Shown: piece after piece, positions 1 to 9,092 of the stretch
How the letters are laid out: each line of letters starts with the position of its first letter
How positions within the stretch are numbered: the stretch's first letter is position 1
DNA from: Legionella impletisoli
GTDB taxonomy: Bacteria > Pseudomonadota > Gammaproteobacteria > Legionellales > Legionellaceae
Direction: 5' to 3'
Assembly: GCF_900639875.1 (NCBI RefSeq)
Contig: NZ_CAAAIA010000001.1
Span: 186,001 to 250,000 of the forward strand
DNA length: 64,000 nucleotides
Notes under the pieces: generated by a model
Databases searched by the model: none
What the model was told of the DNA's origin: nothing
What the model saw: the letters and a program-made list of their open reading frames with translations, nothing else
Program-made: the position numbers and the translations under genes

Positions 1-967
1 GTCGTTTATAACTATTCGTTGCAGGGTTTGTGAAAGCATTTAAAGCACGGGCGTGCTTAATAATACCTCCAATGTAATACAAAGCGGTTTCAGAAAGGCC
101 CGCATACTGATCGCCAGAGAATAAATTCACACCATCCTTACTCAGAGATTGATGGCAGTGCATGCCACTTCCATTATCACCTACCAAAGGTTTTGGCATA
201 AAGGTCGCCGTTTTCCCGTAATTATGTGCAACGTTATGAACCACATATTTTAAAATTTGTAATTCATCGGCTTTTTTCGTCAAACTGTTAAAACGAGTTG
301 CCACCTCACATTGGTTTGCCGTTGCCACTTCATGATGATGGGCTTCCACTTCAATACCAAGATCTTCTAAAATTCGGCTAATGGCTGAACGAATATCTTG
401 CGAAGAGTCAACAGGCGGAACGGGGAAATAACCGCCTTTAATATGTGGACGATGACCTATATTCCCCCCTTCAACGACTTTACCTGAATTCCATTGAGCT
501 TCTTCGGAATCAATTTTGTAAAAAGAACCACTTATATTAGTTTCCCATCGGACATCATCAAATAAAAAGAATTCTGGTTCAGGACCAAAATAAGCTTGAT
601 CGGCAATGCCCGTTGATTGAAGGTATGCTTCAGCACGTAACGCTAAAGACCGAGGATCACGGTCATATCCAAGCATCGTTTGGGGATCAACGACATTGCA
701 TCGAATAAAAAGTGTATTTTCTTGATAAAATGGATCGAGCTGAACACTGTCTAAATCTGGAACCAGAGCCAAATCAGATTGATGAATTTTTTGCCACCCT
801 TTAAAGGAAGAGCCATCAATCATTTTGCCATGTTCAATAAAATCATCATTTACAGCAGACACAGGGATAGTAATATGCTGCTCTTTTCCTCTCGTGTCCG
901 TAAACCGTAAGTCAATGAATTTGATTTCATGTTCATTAATCGCTTGAAGCAGTACCTCTTTACTCAT
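1..967 (-). CDS. glnA: Glutamine synthetase type I, 3' end cut by window edge
   Basis: ATP-dependent ligation of ammonia to glutamate in the cytoplasm, the main entry of nitrogen. The reading frame starts at ATG 967 after a good ribosome site (GGAGAT, 5 nt upstream) and runs off the left edge after about 322 residues, so the C-terminal part with the adenylylatable Tyr lies outside. Visible family motifs are the metal and substrate site PEPEFFLFD, the [12 protein letters not shown] segment, [12 protein letters not shown] and NPATNSYKR near the cut. Position divergent to the lsp type II secretion genes is the arrangement I recall from Legionella pneumophila. The family call is secure. Confidence 0.96.
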   Translation of the reverse strand, partial: MSKEVLLQAINEHEIKFIDLRFTDTRGKEQHITIPVSAVNDDFIEHGKMIDGSSFKGWQKIHQSDLALVPDLDSVQLDPFYQENTLFIRCNVVDPQTMLGYDRDPRSLALRAEAYLQSTGIADQAYFGPEPEFFLFDDVRWETNISGSFYKIDSEEAQWNSGKVVEGGNIGHRPHIKGGYFPVPPVDSSQDIRSAISRILEDLGIEVEAHHHEVATANQCEVATRFNSLTKKADELQILKYVVHNVAHNYGKTATFMPKPLVGDNGSGMHCHQSLSKDGVNLFSGDQYAGLSETALYYIGGIIKHARALNAFTNPATNSYKR

Positions 968-1293
968 TATTATCTCCATGTAACAGCACGACGGTAGTTT
1001 TAAGGCAAGTCATCCTAATGTTATAAAGAATAAAAACACTTAGCGAGACCATTCCTGCTCGCATAGAAATGAAACATATTATGCTTTATTAATACAAACT
1101 ATGAGTTTGCCCTATGCAGTAGTTTACCTTAAGTGACTTATTAAACCCAATAGATTAAACTACTTTAAGAAAGAATATTTTTTTAATTTACGCATCGGAT
1201 TACGCATCGGATTGCAGATACTCGTCTTATAGAAGTTAAAGTACCTATACTCGATTCTTTTTTTGATGAGACAAACTAGACAAACGAGTTGAA
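968..1293. promoter_or_regulatory. Divergent intergenic region glnA / lspF
   Basis: This 326-bp AT-rich gap must hold the promoters of glnA (minus) and the lsp operon (plus). A TATACT hexamer near 1251 is a possible -10 for lspF, but its -35 is poor. I saw no convincing sigma-54 -24/-12 element for glnA. A perfect 12-bp tandem repeat, TTACGCATCGGA twice, lies at 1188-1211. No protein-coding frame is convincing. Confidence 0.5.
1188..1211. repeat. 12-bp perfect tandem repeat upstream of lspF
   Basis: TTACGCATCGGA occurs at 1188-1199 and again at 1200-1211, followed by TTGCAG. It lies about 80 bp upstream of the lspF start. It could be a slippage product or a tandem protein-binding site; the sequence does not decide. 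Confidence 0.8.
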
Positions 1294-2493
1294 ATGGCAG
1301 CATACCAATATCAAGCAATTACGAAATCTGGTGCAACCTGCAAAGGAGTCATAGAGGCGGACTCTGAACGTCAAGCCAGACAATTAATTCGTGAAAAGGA
1401 ATTGGTACCTACCAAAGTTCAAGCCTTAAAGCGCTTTCATCAGAGCGCACATAAAAATAAGCTTTCTGCACAAGATTTATCTTTGTTTACGCGCCAATTA
1501 GCAACGTTATTGGCTGCTGGAATTCCCGTGGAAGAATCACTTCGCGGCGTTATAGAACAAACGGACAAAGATAAAACACGGCAGCTCATTATGGGTGTTC
1601 GGTCGAAAGTGGTTGAAGGGTATTCTCTCGCGCAAGCTATGGCAGAATATCCTTATGCTTTTCCAGAGTTGTATCAAGCTACGGTTGCTGCAGGTGAACA
1701 ATCAGGCCGACTGGATGTGGTTTTAGAAAAATTAGCCGATTATACAGAACAACAACAACAAACTCGTCAAAAAATTCAACAAGCACTCATCTACCCTAGC
1801 TTGATGGTCATTGTGTCTTTAGGGATTATCAGCTTCTTATTAGCGTTTGTTGTTCCTAAGATCATTGAAGTATTTAGTACTAGCGGGCAATCTTTACCAC
1901 CTATGACCGAGGTTCTAATAGCAATCAGTTCTTTTGTTGAATCTTACGGGTTATATATTTTAATTACTTTAATTGTGCTTATCATTGCTATTAAAAGAAG
2001 TCTTCGTTATCTTTCAATCAGAATGTTCTGGGATCGTGCTATGCTTAAGATACCAGTAGTGGCTTATCTCGTTCGCTCAGTAAATACCGCGCGCTATATC
2101 CATACCTTCAGTATTTTATTTGCGGCAGGAGTCAACATACTTGAGACGATGAGAGTTTCAGCCAGTTTGTTAAATAATTTAATTATGCGTAAAGCATTTG
2201 ATGAAGCTACAATTGATGTGCGTGAAGGAAAAGCAATTCATACTGCTTTGAAGAAAACCGGCTTTTTAAGTCCTATGGCGATTCATCTCATAGCAAGTGG
2301 TGAAAAAAGTGGCTTGCTTGCAGAAATGATGGAACGAGCAGCCTCCCATCTAGATAAAGAAGTGAGACGTTTAATTGATACAGCACTGACCCTATTAGAA
2401 CCCCTAATTATTATGTTAATGGGTGCTGTTGTTTTATTTATTGTGCTGGCAACGCTGTTGCCTATTTTCTCTATGGAGCAGTTAGTAATATGA
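1294..2493 (+). CDS. lspF: Type II secretion inner-membrane platform protein F
   Basis: This is a polytopic inner-membrane protein of the type II secretion platform, which couples the cytoplasmic ATPase (LspE, not in this window) to pseudopilus assembly. The 399 residues fit the GspF/PilC family. Two T2SSF domains are visible: the first around residues 65-190 (start DLSLFTRQLATLLAAGIPVEESL), the second around 270-395 (YIHTFSILFAAGVNILETM). Each is followed by hydrophobic helices near 170-190, 220-235 and 375-395. It is the first of six genes that overlap by 4 nt or more, so it should be translationally coupled with lspG. No strong Shine-Dalgarno is visible before ATG 1294. Confidence 0.95.
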   Translation: MAAYQYQAITKSGATCKGVIEADSERQARQLIREKELVPTKVQALKRFHQSAHKNKLSAQDLSLFTRQLATLLAAGIPVEESLRGVIEQTDKDKTRQLIMGVRSKVVEGYSLAQAMAEYPYAFPELYQATVAAGEQSGRLDVVLEKLADYTEQQQQTRQKIQQALIYPSLMVIVSLGIISFLLAFVVPKIIEVFSTSGQSLPPMTEVLIAISSFVESYGLYILITLIVLIIAIKRSLRYLSIRMFWDRAMLKIPVVAYLVRSVNTARYIHTFSILFAAGVNILETMRVSASLLNNLIMRKAFDEATIDVREGKAIHTALKKTGFLSPMAIHLIASGEKSGLLAEMMERAASHLDKEVRRLIDTALTLLEPLIIMLMGAVVLFIVLATLLPIFSMEQLVI

Positions 2494-2909
2494 ACAAACG
2501 TAGTGGTTTTTCTCTTATTGAAATCATGGTTGTCGTTGTGATTCTCGGTATCTTAGCATCTATTGTTGTTCCTAAAATTATTAGTAGACCTGATGAAGCC
2601 CGCGTCGTTAAAGCCAAACAAGATGTATTAGCCATAGAAAATGCTTTAGATTTGTATCATTTAGACAATGGATTTTATCCTACAACCGATCAGGGGCTGA
2701 TTGCGTTGGTAGAAAAACCAACCACCAATCCTGTACCGCCAAACTGGAAACCCTATCTAAAAGCCTTACCAAAGGATCCTTGGGGAAGAGATTATTTATA
2801 TTTAAATCCTGGCCAGCATGGTGAAATAGATATTTTTACCCTTGGTGCCGATGGGCAGCCTGGTGGTAAAGGCATAAACTCTGAAATTGGCAATTGGGAT
2901 GCGAAATAA
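2490..2909 (+). CDS. lspG: Major pseudopilin G
   Basis: Major subunit of the type II secretion pseudopilus. The 139-residue protein begins with the prepilin leader MNKRSG followed by the class III motif FSLIEIMVVVVILGIL, cut after Gly by prepilin peptidase, with the conserved Glu at mature position 5. The C-terminal half has the GspG signature PWGRDYLYLNPGQHGEIDIFTLGADG, where Asp residues form the calcium site. It overlaps lspF by 4 nt (ATGA) and lspH by 11 nt. Confidence 0.97.
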   Translation: MNKRSGFSLIEIMVVVVILGILASIVVPKIISRPDEARVVKAKQDVLAIENALDLYHLDNGFYPTTDQGLIALVEKPTTNPVPPNWKPYLKALPKDPWGRDYLYLNPGQHGEIDIFTLGADGQPGGKGINSEIGNWDAK

Positions 2910-3399
2910 ACCTGTATCGATCAATAAGACCAAAGCCGGCTTTACGTTGCTTGAAATCTTAATTGTCATGGTCATCATCGGAATCGCATTGACCTTTGCT
3001 CTGCTGTCATTTGGAGATTTTGGCGGTAAACGAAAAGTTATTGTGGCAGCCGAGCAATTTGCAAATTATATCAAATTAGCTCAACAGCAAGCCATACTGG
3101 AAGCGAGTACGTTAGGCATCGATTTAAGCTCCAAAGGATATCAAGTTGTTCGTTATAGTCCACAAGGTATTTGGCAAAAAGTCTCTGATAAAGGGATTTT
3201 TTCATTCCAAAAAATTCCTACCTCCGCTCGCTTGCAATGGGATACGAACCGGCCTCAAAAAGATGGCCCAGAAATTATAATTAACGCTTCAGGTGATATG
3301 AGCCCTTTTGTTGTAAGCTTTAATCTGGATAATGAGACAAAGCTTGTTACTATTCGAGGAAATCATGACGGTCATATTAATATTGATTTGGCGAAATGA
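2899..3399 (+). CDS. lspH: Minor pseudopilin H
   Basis: Minor pseudopilin of the type II secretion tip complex. The N-terminal motif AGFTLLEILIVMVIIGIALTF is a prepilin cleavage site and hydrophobic helix; the rest is a GspH-type globular domain of about 130 residues. I chose ATG 2899 (166 residues) over the in-frame TTG at 2887; both overlap the end of lspG. It lies between lspG and lspI with a 4-nt overlap on the downstream side. Confidence 0.9.
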   Translation: MRNKPVSINKTKAGFTLLEILIVMVIIGIALTFALLSFGDFGGKRKVIVAAEQFANYIKLAQQQAILEASTLGIDLSSKGYQVVRYSPQGIWQKVSDKGIFSFQKIPTSARLQWDTNRPQKDGPEIIINASGDMSPFVVSFNLDNETKLVTIRGNHDGHINIDLAK

Positions 3400-3770
3400 A
3401 TAGGTCAACTAAACAAAACGGATTTACATTAATTGAAGTGTTATTAGCGCTCGCCGTGCTCGCTATTGCGCTCACCGCCCTATTAAAAGCTACGTCACAA
3501 GATGTGAACTATACTCAACGCATTAAGGAGCGCACAATCAGTCACTGGGTCGCTATGCAAGGAGTCAGTGCTATCCAACTTGGGTTAATTACCATACCTG
3601 CTGGGCAACCCATCACCGAAGTTACAAGTATGTTGAATCAGAACTGGTATTGGCGAGCCCAATTATTGCCAGGACCTTTTAAAAAAACGCAAATCATTTC
3701 CATCAAAGTGAGCACAAGTCAATCTGGTCCGTTTACAGACGAATTGATTGCCTATAGGTATTTATCATGA
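3396..3770 (+). CDS. lspI: Minor pseudopilin I
   Basis: Minor pseudopilin that with J and K primes pseudopilus assembly. The 124 residues start with the leader MNRSTKQNG and the motif FTLIEVLLALAVLAIALTALL. The remainder includes the short GspI domain with the typical W-x-W-R segment (NQNWYWRAQLLPG). It overlaps lspH and lspJ by 4 nt each. Confidence 0.94.
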   Translation: MNRSTKQNGFTLIEVLLALAVLAIALTALLKATSQDVNYTQRIKERTISHWVAMQGVSAIQLGLITIPAGQPITEVTSMLNQNWYWRAQLLPGPFKKTQIISIKVSTSQSGPFTDELIAYRYLS

Positions 3771-4378
3771 AGATAAAAGGCTACACGTTAATTGAAATCA
3801 TGATCGCATTAGCCGTGTTTGCAATTTTGGCAGTTATTACCTCCACTTCTATGTATCATGCCTTTACCACACGCTCTCGTGTTAACGAACAAGCCGATCG
3901 TCTTAATTCATTACAGCTAACGATGACCATTATTGAAAGAGATACTAAACAAATTATCGATCGCGCAATTCGTGGTAATGATATGCTATTAATACCTTCT
4001 TTTATTGGCGAACCTGGATATACCGAATTCACACGGGATGGCATGGTAAATCCCAATAGTACTGAAAAAAGAAGTACTTTAAAGCGTGTGGCATATCTTT
4101 GTCAAAATGACAAATTGATTCGCAGAAGCTGGAGAATGCTTGATACGCCAAGCCGGGAACAATACAGTGACAAGGTATTATTGAATAAAATAAAACGGTG
4201 TAAATTTTCTTATTTAAATCGAAGCCGCCAAGTATTATCTGAATGGCGAGCTAATGCCGTTCAGCAAAATCAAACTAAAGAACCGTTACCAGTTGCTTTT
4301 CAAATGGATATAGAGCTCGAAGTCTGGGGAAGAATGAATTTATTATTTATTGTGCCTGAGGCGTTGTATGGGTCTTAA
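3767..4378 (+). CDS. lspJ: Minor pseudopilin J
   Basis: Minor pseudopilin of the I-J-K tip complex. The 203-residue protein has a short leader MKIKG and the helix YTLIEIMIALAVFAILAVIT, then a GspJ globular domain with the characteristic WRMLD and CKFSYLN stretches. The start overlaps the lspI stop by 4 nt and the stop overlaps lspK by 11 nt. Confidence 0.94.
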   Translation: MKIKGYTLIEIMIALAVFAILAVITSTSMYHAFTTRSRVNEQADRLNSLQLTMTIIERDTKQIIDRAIRGNDMLLIPSFIGEPGYTEFTRDGMVNPNSTEKRSTLKRVAYLCQNDKLIRRSWRMLDTPSREQYSDKVLLNKIKRCKFSYLNRSRQVLSEWRANAVQQNQTKEPLPVAFQMDIELEVWGRMNLLFIVPEALYGS

Positions 4379-5294
4379 ATTCAAATCAAGAGGAAGTGCT
4401 CTTTTAACAGCGCTTTTTATTATGACTTTGGTGGCAATCGCTGTCACGGCCATGAGTACTCGTTTACATTTGGATATCTATCGAACTCGCTTGACCATTA
4501 CCAGCGATAAATTATATCTCGCTTCACAAGGAGTGACCTTTTGGGCTATGAATTTATTATCCAACCCCGAATTTAATAAACCACTTCCTGAAACCATTGA
4601 ATACCCTAATCGCTATGAGAATTTATATCCGCAAATTAGAACCACAGGAAAACTCATCGACCTACAGGCACGTTTTAACCTCAATAACTTGCAAGATAAA
4701 CGATATGAAATCACCTTTAATCAATTGTTAGAGCAGATATTACCTAGCATGAATTCTAATGAACGCAAATCACAGGTTTTGGCGACAGCACATTGGGTGA
4801 CGCCCTATAAACCCGATCAAGGCACAGACCGGCTACTTAGCATTTACAAGCAAAATAAACCACCTTATTTACCCAGTCATCAGCCAATGAAATCCATTTC
4901 TGAATTTCGTCTTATTCAAAGTGTCAGCGCACAGGATTATCTTCTGCTGTCACCCTATATTACCGCATTACCTGAAATTACTTCGATTAATATTAATACA
5001 GCCTCCAAGCCGGTTTTAATGGCTCTTGGGAATGGTTTAACGGAGAATCAAGTCAATGATTTGAAGATGATTCTTGGTGAAGGACTTTTGGATCTTAAAG
5101 CAGTCTCCAAACAAATAGAAAAATTGAACATCCCTCCAGAACAAATTACTACTGAAAGCATGTATTATTTAAGTGAAGCAGTCACCCGTTCAGAGCATCT
5201 TTCACTAATTAATTACACCATTCTTAAGCGAACAAAGGATGAAAAAGGAAATGTTACGATATCTGTCGAACTTGAAAGCTTAAATACCTTATAA
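4368..5294 (+). CDS. lspK: Minor pseudopilin K
   Basis: Tip pseudopilin K, which lacks the Glu at mature position 5 in most species; here the helix is SALLTALFIMTLVAIAVTAM with no Glu, as expected. The large periplasmic domain contains the GspK signature LIDLQARFNLNNL (about residues 90-103) and SININTASKPVLMALG (about 207-222). ATG 4368 (308 residues) is preferred over an in-frame TTG at 4350. It is the last gene of the lsp operon; the next gene is convergent, 45 bp away. Confidence 0.93.
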   Translation: MGLKFKSRGSALLTALFIMTLVAIAVTAMSTRLHLDIYRTRLTITSDKLYLASQGVTFWAMNLLSNPEFNKPLPETIEYPNRYENLYPQIRTTGKLIDLQARFNLNNLQDKRYEITFNQLLEQILPSMNSNERKSQVLATAHWVTPYKPDQGTDRLLSIYKQNKPPYLPSHQPMKSISEFRLIQSVSAQDYLLLSPYITALPEITSININTASKPVLMALGNGLTENQVNDLKMILGEGLLDLKAVSKQIEKLNIPPEQITTESMYYLSEAVTRSEHLSLINYTILKRTKDEKGNVTISVELESLNTL

Positions 5295-5339
5295 AAGACA
5301 TAATTGACTTCTAATTTCCATACATTAACAAAAATTCGG

Positions 5340-7859
5340 CTAAGTTGGTGGACGATATATCTTCATGGATAGGAATTTAAAGCATTCTTCAGCCGTCATC
5401 GGTTTCGAGAAGTAATATCCTTGACCAAATTGGCAATGTTGCTCTCTTAGAAAATCAAGTTGTTCTTTTGTTTCAATTCCTTCTGCAACGGTGGTGATAT
5501 GATGAGACTCTGCCATTTGAATCATGGAAATAATCAGATTTTTATTTTCAAAGTTTTTTTCAATATCCGCTATAAAAGGCCTTGCTATTTTGATGCAATC
5601 TACGGGGAAATTTTTTAAATAATTAACGTTTGAATAGCCAGTCCCAAAATCATCCAACGCCACATCCACGCCTTTTTTTTGCAAGGCTGATAAACAATAT
5701 ACAACTTCATTTGACTTATCGATTAAAGTTTGTTCGAGCAATTCAATTTGGAGTTGATGTGGATGTATCTGGGTTTTGTTTAAAACACTCATAACATTTC
5801 CTACAATACGGCAGTTTTTAAACTGCGCTGAAGAAACATTAACGTTTAATTTGATGGGCTCAAGACCTTGATTTTCCCAGGACCTGATCTGTGAACACGC
5901 ACGGTTTAATACCCAGTCACCAATATCAGATATCAATCCAACCTCATTAGCGACCTCTAAAAACTGATCAGGGAGCAATAATCCCAGCCGTGGATTATAC
6001 CAGCGTAACAAAGCCTCAACACCGATAATTTTAAACGTACTTAGCTCAATAATCGGTTGATAATAAAGAACAAATTCTTCGTTTTTTAATGCAGTATGAA
6101 GCTCATTTTCAATTTGTAGTAGATGTTTGACATATTCACCATATTGAGGTTTATATCGCATATAATGATTGGCCCCAATTTTTTTGCTTTGTAACAATGC
6201 AATATCGGCAAGCCGCAATAGCTCTTCTGGATTTTTGCTGTCATAAGGTGCTAGAGATGCACCCAAACTACACGTTAAAATAAGTTTAGTATTTTGGCAA
6301 TAAAAAGGCTTTGTAAACAATGCTATTAATTGATTGGCTTTTGTTTCTAATTCATTTGTATTATTCACTATAAAGACCACCACAAACACATCGCTTACGA
6401 GACGACCAATGAGTTCAGCGTCAGGAACTTCCTGTGTAATTCTTAGCGCAATGTTTTTTAAAAGGAGATCTCCTACCGTTTGGCCATATGTATCATTAAT
6501 TCTAGCGAATCGTCCTATATCTAGTAAAAATACAGAGACTAATTTTTCGCGCACTAAGGCATGACGAACTAATATTTGAATGCCATGAATTAGCGCCATT
6601 TTATTTGCAAGTCCTGTCAGAGCATCGTGAGACTTATGATGAATAATTTCCTGCTCTAGTTTTTTTGATTGTGTAATGTCTGTAAATGTCAATACATAAC
6701 CTACGATTTGGTCATTTGATAATTGATGGCGAGCAGAAACTTGATAAAAACCATCGACTTTTAAACTAGCAATGGATTCATGATGATTATGATGATTTGC
6801 AAAATCTGCATAAATATTTTCTTTGAAAGATTGAGGGTTATTAAGTTTATCTGCAAGATAATCAATTAACTGGTATAAATTCAACTCCTTGCATTGCGCT
6901 TCAGAAACGTTCCACATAGTTAGAAAACGTTGATTATAAATAAGAATTTTTCCTTTTTTACTCGTGGCTAATATTCCATCTTCAGTTGCTTCTAACGTTT
7001 CATGCAATAGGGTTGAGAGTTCCTTTTCTTTTCTCGAGAGAGAATTAAATTTTTGCGCATAAAAAAGAATTAGACCAAATAAAATTGAAAAAATACTTCC
7101 TGCAAAAAATAACAAATTAGCCAAATTTGATTCCACTTTATTTGATAAAGCTTCTTCTTTTATTGAAAGGACTAAAAGACCATTAATGAGAAAAATTCCT
7201 ATGGTGACTGTAATGGGAATCGCTTGCGCGAGCTTAATTTTATGAACCTTGGAAAAATAGCCAATAGCACTTATAAGACTCAATGCTATCAAAACAAATC
7301 CGAAAGCGGTATGAACTGCCATCGCTTTAAAATCCGCCCAACGATAAATTGTTTCGAAGGTTGTAACGTATCCAAAATTAAAGAGCAATGAGGTAAATAA
7401 CAATATTATGCCCATTTGGAAGATAATGATGGTCTGGGTCAAATGCCAGCTTTTGTGATTACATCCTAATAAAATCAAACCAGTGAGAATGAATAACAGG
7501 CTAGTATTTGGTGCCATTCTTCCTGGATATTGGCTACTTGCTAACAACTCATCATAAAAAAATAAAGTATCCACATGTAAATTAATATGAAAAATACTTT
7601 GTATAACGCTTGTTATAGCGAAAATCAGTAAAAGAATAGCGAAAAAAATACTGATTTTTCTATGATTTCTCAGAAAGGCATAAATGCTTAAGCTTGTTAT
7701 GAGAAAACAAAGTGCTGTGTTAAACATCATGAATTCTGAATCGGGTACAACACGCAGTAGCGGGGAAAATTCTAGGTACCAACTAATAATAACGGAACTA
7801 GCCATAATGAGCGTCAGACTGTTCAGTACAAAAGCCGCATATAAGTAGATCCGCTGCAT
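5340..7859 (-). CDS. Membrane GGDEF/EAL protein with degenerate GGDEF
   Basis: An 839-residue cyclic-di-GMP signalling protein. Residues 1 to about 270 form roughly eight membrane helices of an uncharacterised sensor, followed by a PAS domain (about 285-400, ETLEATEDGILATSKKGKILIYN), a GGDEF domain (about 405-570) and an EAL domain (about 585-830). The GGDEF signature reads VSDVF, so diguanylate cyclase activity is unlikely. The EAL domain keeps EALLRW, the NVNVSSAQF Asn, DDFGTGYS, AEGIET and GQGYYFSKP, but the usual KID triplet reads KIA. It may be a weak phosphodiesterase or a c-di-GMP receptor. It is convergent with lspK. In L. pneumophila a GGDEF/EAL gene follows the lsp genes, from memory. 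Confidence 0.88.
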   Translation of the reverse strand: MQRIYLYAAFVLNSLTLIMASSVIISWYLEFSPLLRVVPDSEFMMFNTALCFLITSLSIYAFLRNHRKISIFFAILLLIFAITSVIQSIFHINLHVDTLFFYDELLASSQYPGRMAPNTSLLFILTGLILLGCNHKSWHLTQTIIIFQMGIILLFTSLLFNFGYVTTFETIYRWADFKAMAVHTAFGFVLIALSLISAIGYFSKVHKIKLAQAIPITVTIGIFLINGLLVLSIKEEALSNKVESNLANLLFFAGSIFSILFGLILFYAQKFNSLSRKEKELSTLLHETLEATEDGILATSKKGKILIYNQRFLTMWNVSEAQCKELNLYQLIDYLADKLNNPQSFKENIYADFANHHNHHESIASLKVDGFYQVSARHQLSNDQIVGYVLTFTDITQSKKLEQEIIHHKSHDALTGLANKMALIHGIQILVRHALVREKLVSVFLLDIGRFARINDTYGQTVGDLLLKNIALRITQEVPDAELIGRLVSDVFVVVFIVNNTNELETKANQLIALFTKPFYCQNTKLILTCSLGASLAPYDSKNPEELLRLADIALLQSKKIGANHYMRYKPQYGEYVKHLLQIENELHTALKNEEFVLYYQPIIELSTFKIIGVEALLRWYNPRLGLLLPDQFLEVANEVGLISDIGDWVLNRACSQIRSWENQGLEPIKLNVNVSSAQFKNCRIVGNVMSVLNKTQIHPHQLQIELLEQTLIDKSNEVVYCLSALQKKGVDVALDDFGTGYSNVNYLKNFPVDCIKIARPFIADIEKNFENKNLIISMIQMAESHHITTVAEGIETKEQLDFLREQHCQFGQGYYFSKPMTAEECFKFLSMKIYRPPT

Positions 7860-7904
7860 AAATAATTAATATCCTTTCCTTCTTACTGCTTTTGATTTCT
7901 AAAC

Positions 7905-9026
7905 TTATTGCTTCGAAGTGCTTTCCGATTGCCCTTTGAGGGTCTGATAAAGTTGCTCGCCTTCGTCGCGTTGGGTATGGGAAAGTAGTGGCAAAAGACG
8001 TTCAAGGTCTTTCTGTGCTTGCTCGTACTCATTGTCAGCAGATAATTTTAACCAAGCATAAGCTTTTACTAGATCTTTCGTTACCCCCGTTCCTGCAGCA
8101 TACAAATATCCTAGTTTCCCTTGCGCCATAGGAAAGTCTTGGCTGGCGGCCTTACCAAACCAATAAGCAGCTTGTTGATAATCTTTATCAACCCCATCGC
8201 CTGATAAATATAGTTGTCCAAGTTGGGCTTGTGCAAAGGGATTTCCATTTTCAGCTGAATGCTGAAACCAATAGGCTGCTTTTGAATAATCGACAGGAAC
8301 CCCCTCCCCAATTAAATATTGATAACCAAGATAAGCCTGTGCATTGGTATGTCCTTGGGTTGCTGCTTGTTCAAGCCAATAGGTTGTAGCTTCTGCATCG
8401 GCGGGTATGCCGTATTTACCACTATATAATAACGCGAGGCTATATTGTCCTTGTTGATCACCTTGAAGAGCGGCTTTTTGATACCAATAGTGAGCTTTTT
8501 TAATACTTTTCTTCACGCCATATCCCATCATGTATTGGTACCCTAAATTAACCTGCGCTTTGTCATATCCTTTTTCAGCGGATTTTTTAAACCATTCAAA
8601 GGCTTTAACTTCATCTGCTGTGATGCCTTCGCCAGTGGCATACATTAAACCAATATTTCGTTCAGCAATTGGATTTCCCTGCTTGGCTGCTTGCATATAC
8701 CAATAGAATGCTTGTTTATAATCTTGCTTGACGCCTGAGCCGGAATCATAAAGAAAACCCAAACTCAATTGGGCTAAAGGATTATTTTTCTGAGCGGATT
8801 TTTTATACCAAATAATAGCTTTTTCTATATTTTCATTGACCCCTTGGCCATATTGATACATACGACCAATCAAATACATGGCCTCTTCATTGCCATCGTT
8901 GGCTGAACCAATTAAGTGCTGATAGGCGGTAATATAGTCGCCGTTCTCATAGGCAGAAAATCCAACAAAATCATCTGCAAAAGCTGCATTCATCGCCAAT
9001 AACAAGGCGATAATCACAGAGCGCAT
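7905..9026 (-). CDS. Secreted Sel1-repeat protein
   Basis: A 373-residue protein with a signal peptide (MRSVIIALLLAMNAAFA, cut before DDF) and eight consecutive 36-residue Sel1-like repeats from about residue 45 to 335. Typical units carry AQLSLGFLYDSGSGV and AFYWYMQAAKQGN. Repeats of this type are protein-binding scaffolds. Legionella uses several (LpnE, EnhC, LidL) in host entry and vacuole trafficking, so a virulence role is plausible but inferred. Position next to the GGDEF/EAL gene matches, from memory, the lpg1356 neighbourhood of L. pneumophila. No enzymatic domain is visible. Confidence 0.87.
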   Translation of the reverse strand: MRSVIIALLLAMNAAFADDFVGFSAYENGDYITAYQHLIGSANDGNEEAMYLIGRMYQYGQGVNENIEKAIIWYKKSAQKNNPLAQLSLGFLYDSGSGVKQDYKQAFYWYMQAAKQGNPIAERNIGLMYATGEGITADEVKAFEWFKKSAEKGYDKAQVNLGYQYMMGYGVKKSIKKAHYWYQKAALQGDQQGQYSLALLYSGKYGIPADAEATTYWLEQAATQGHTNAQAYLGYQYLIGEGVPVDYSKAAYWFQHSAENGNPFAQAQLGQLYLSGDGVDKDYQQAAYWFGKAASQDFPMAQGKLGYLYAAGTGVTKDLVKAYAWLKLSADNEYEQAQKDLERLLPLLSHTQRDEGEQLYQTLKGQSESTSKQ

Positions 9027-9092
9027 GAACTCTCCAAAGTGACTCCCTTATTCTTTAGAGTAGAATAATTGCGCAATAAATCAAATTATCCC

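Noticed and set aside
968..1293. Sigma-54 promoter for glnA
   Set aside because: Searched the minus strand for TGGCAC-N5-TTGCA type -24/-12 elements and found no acceptable match.
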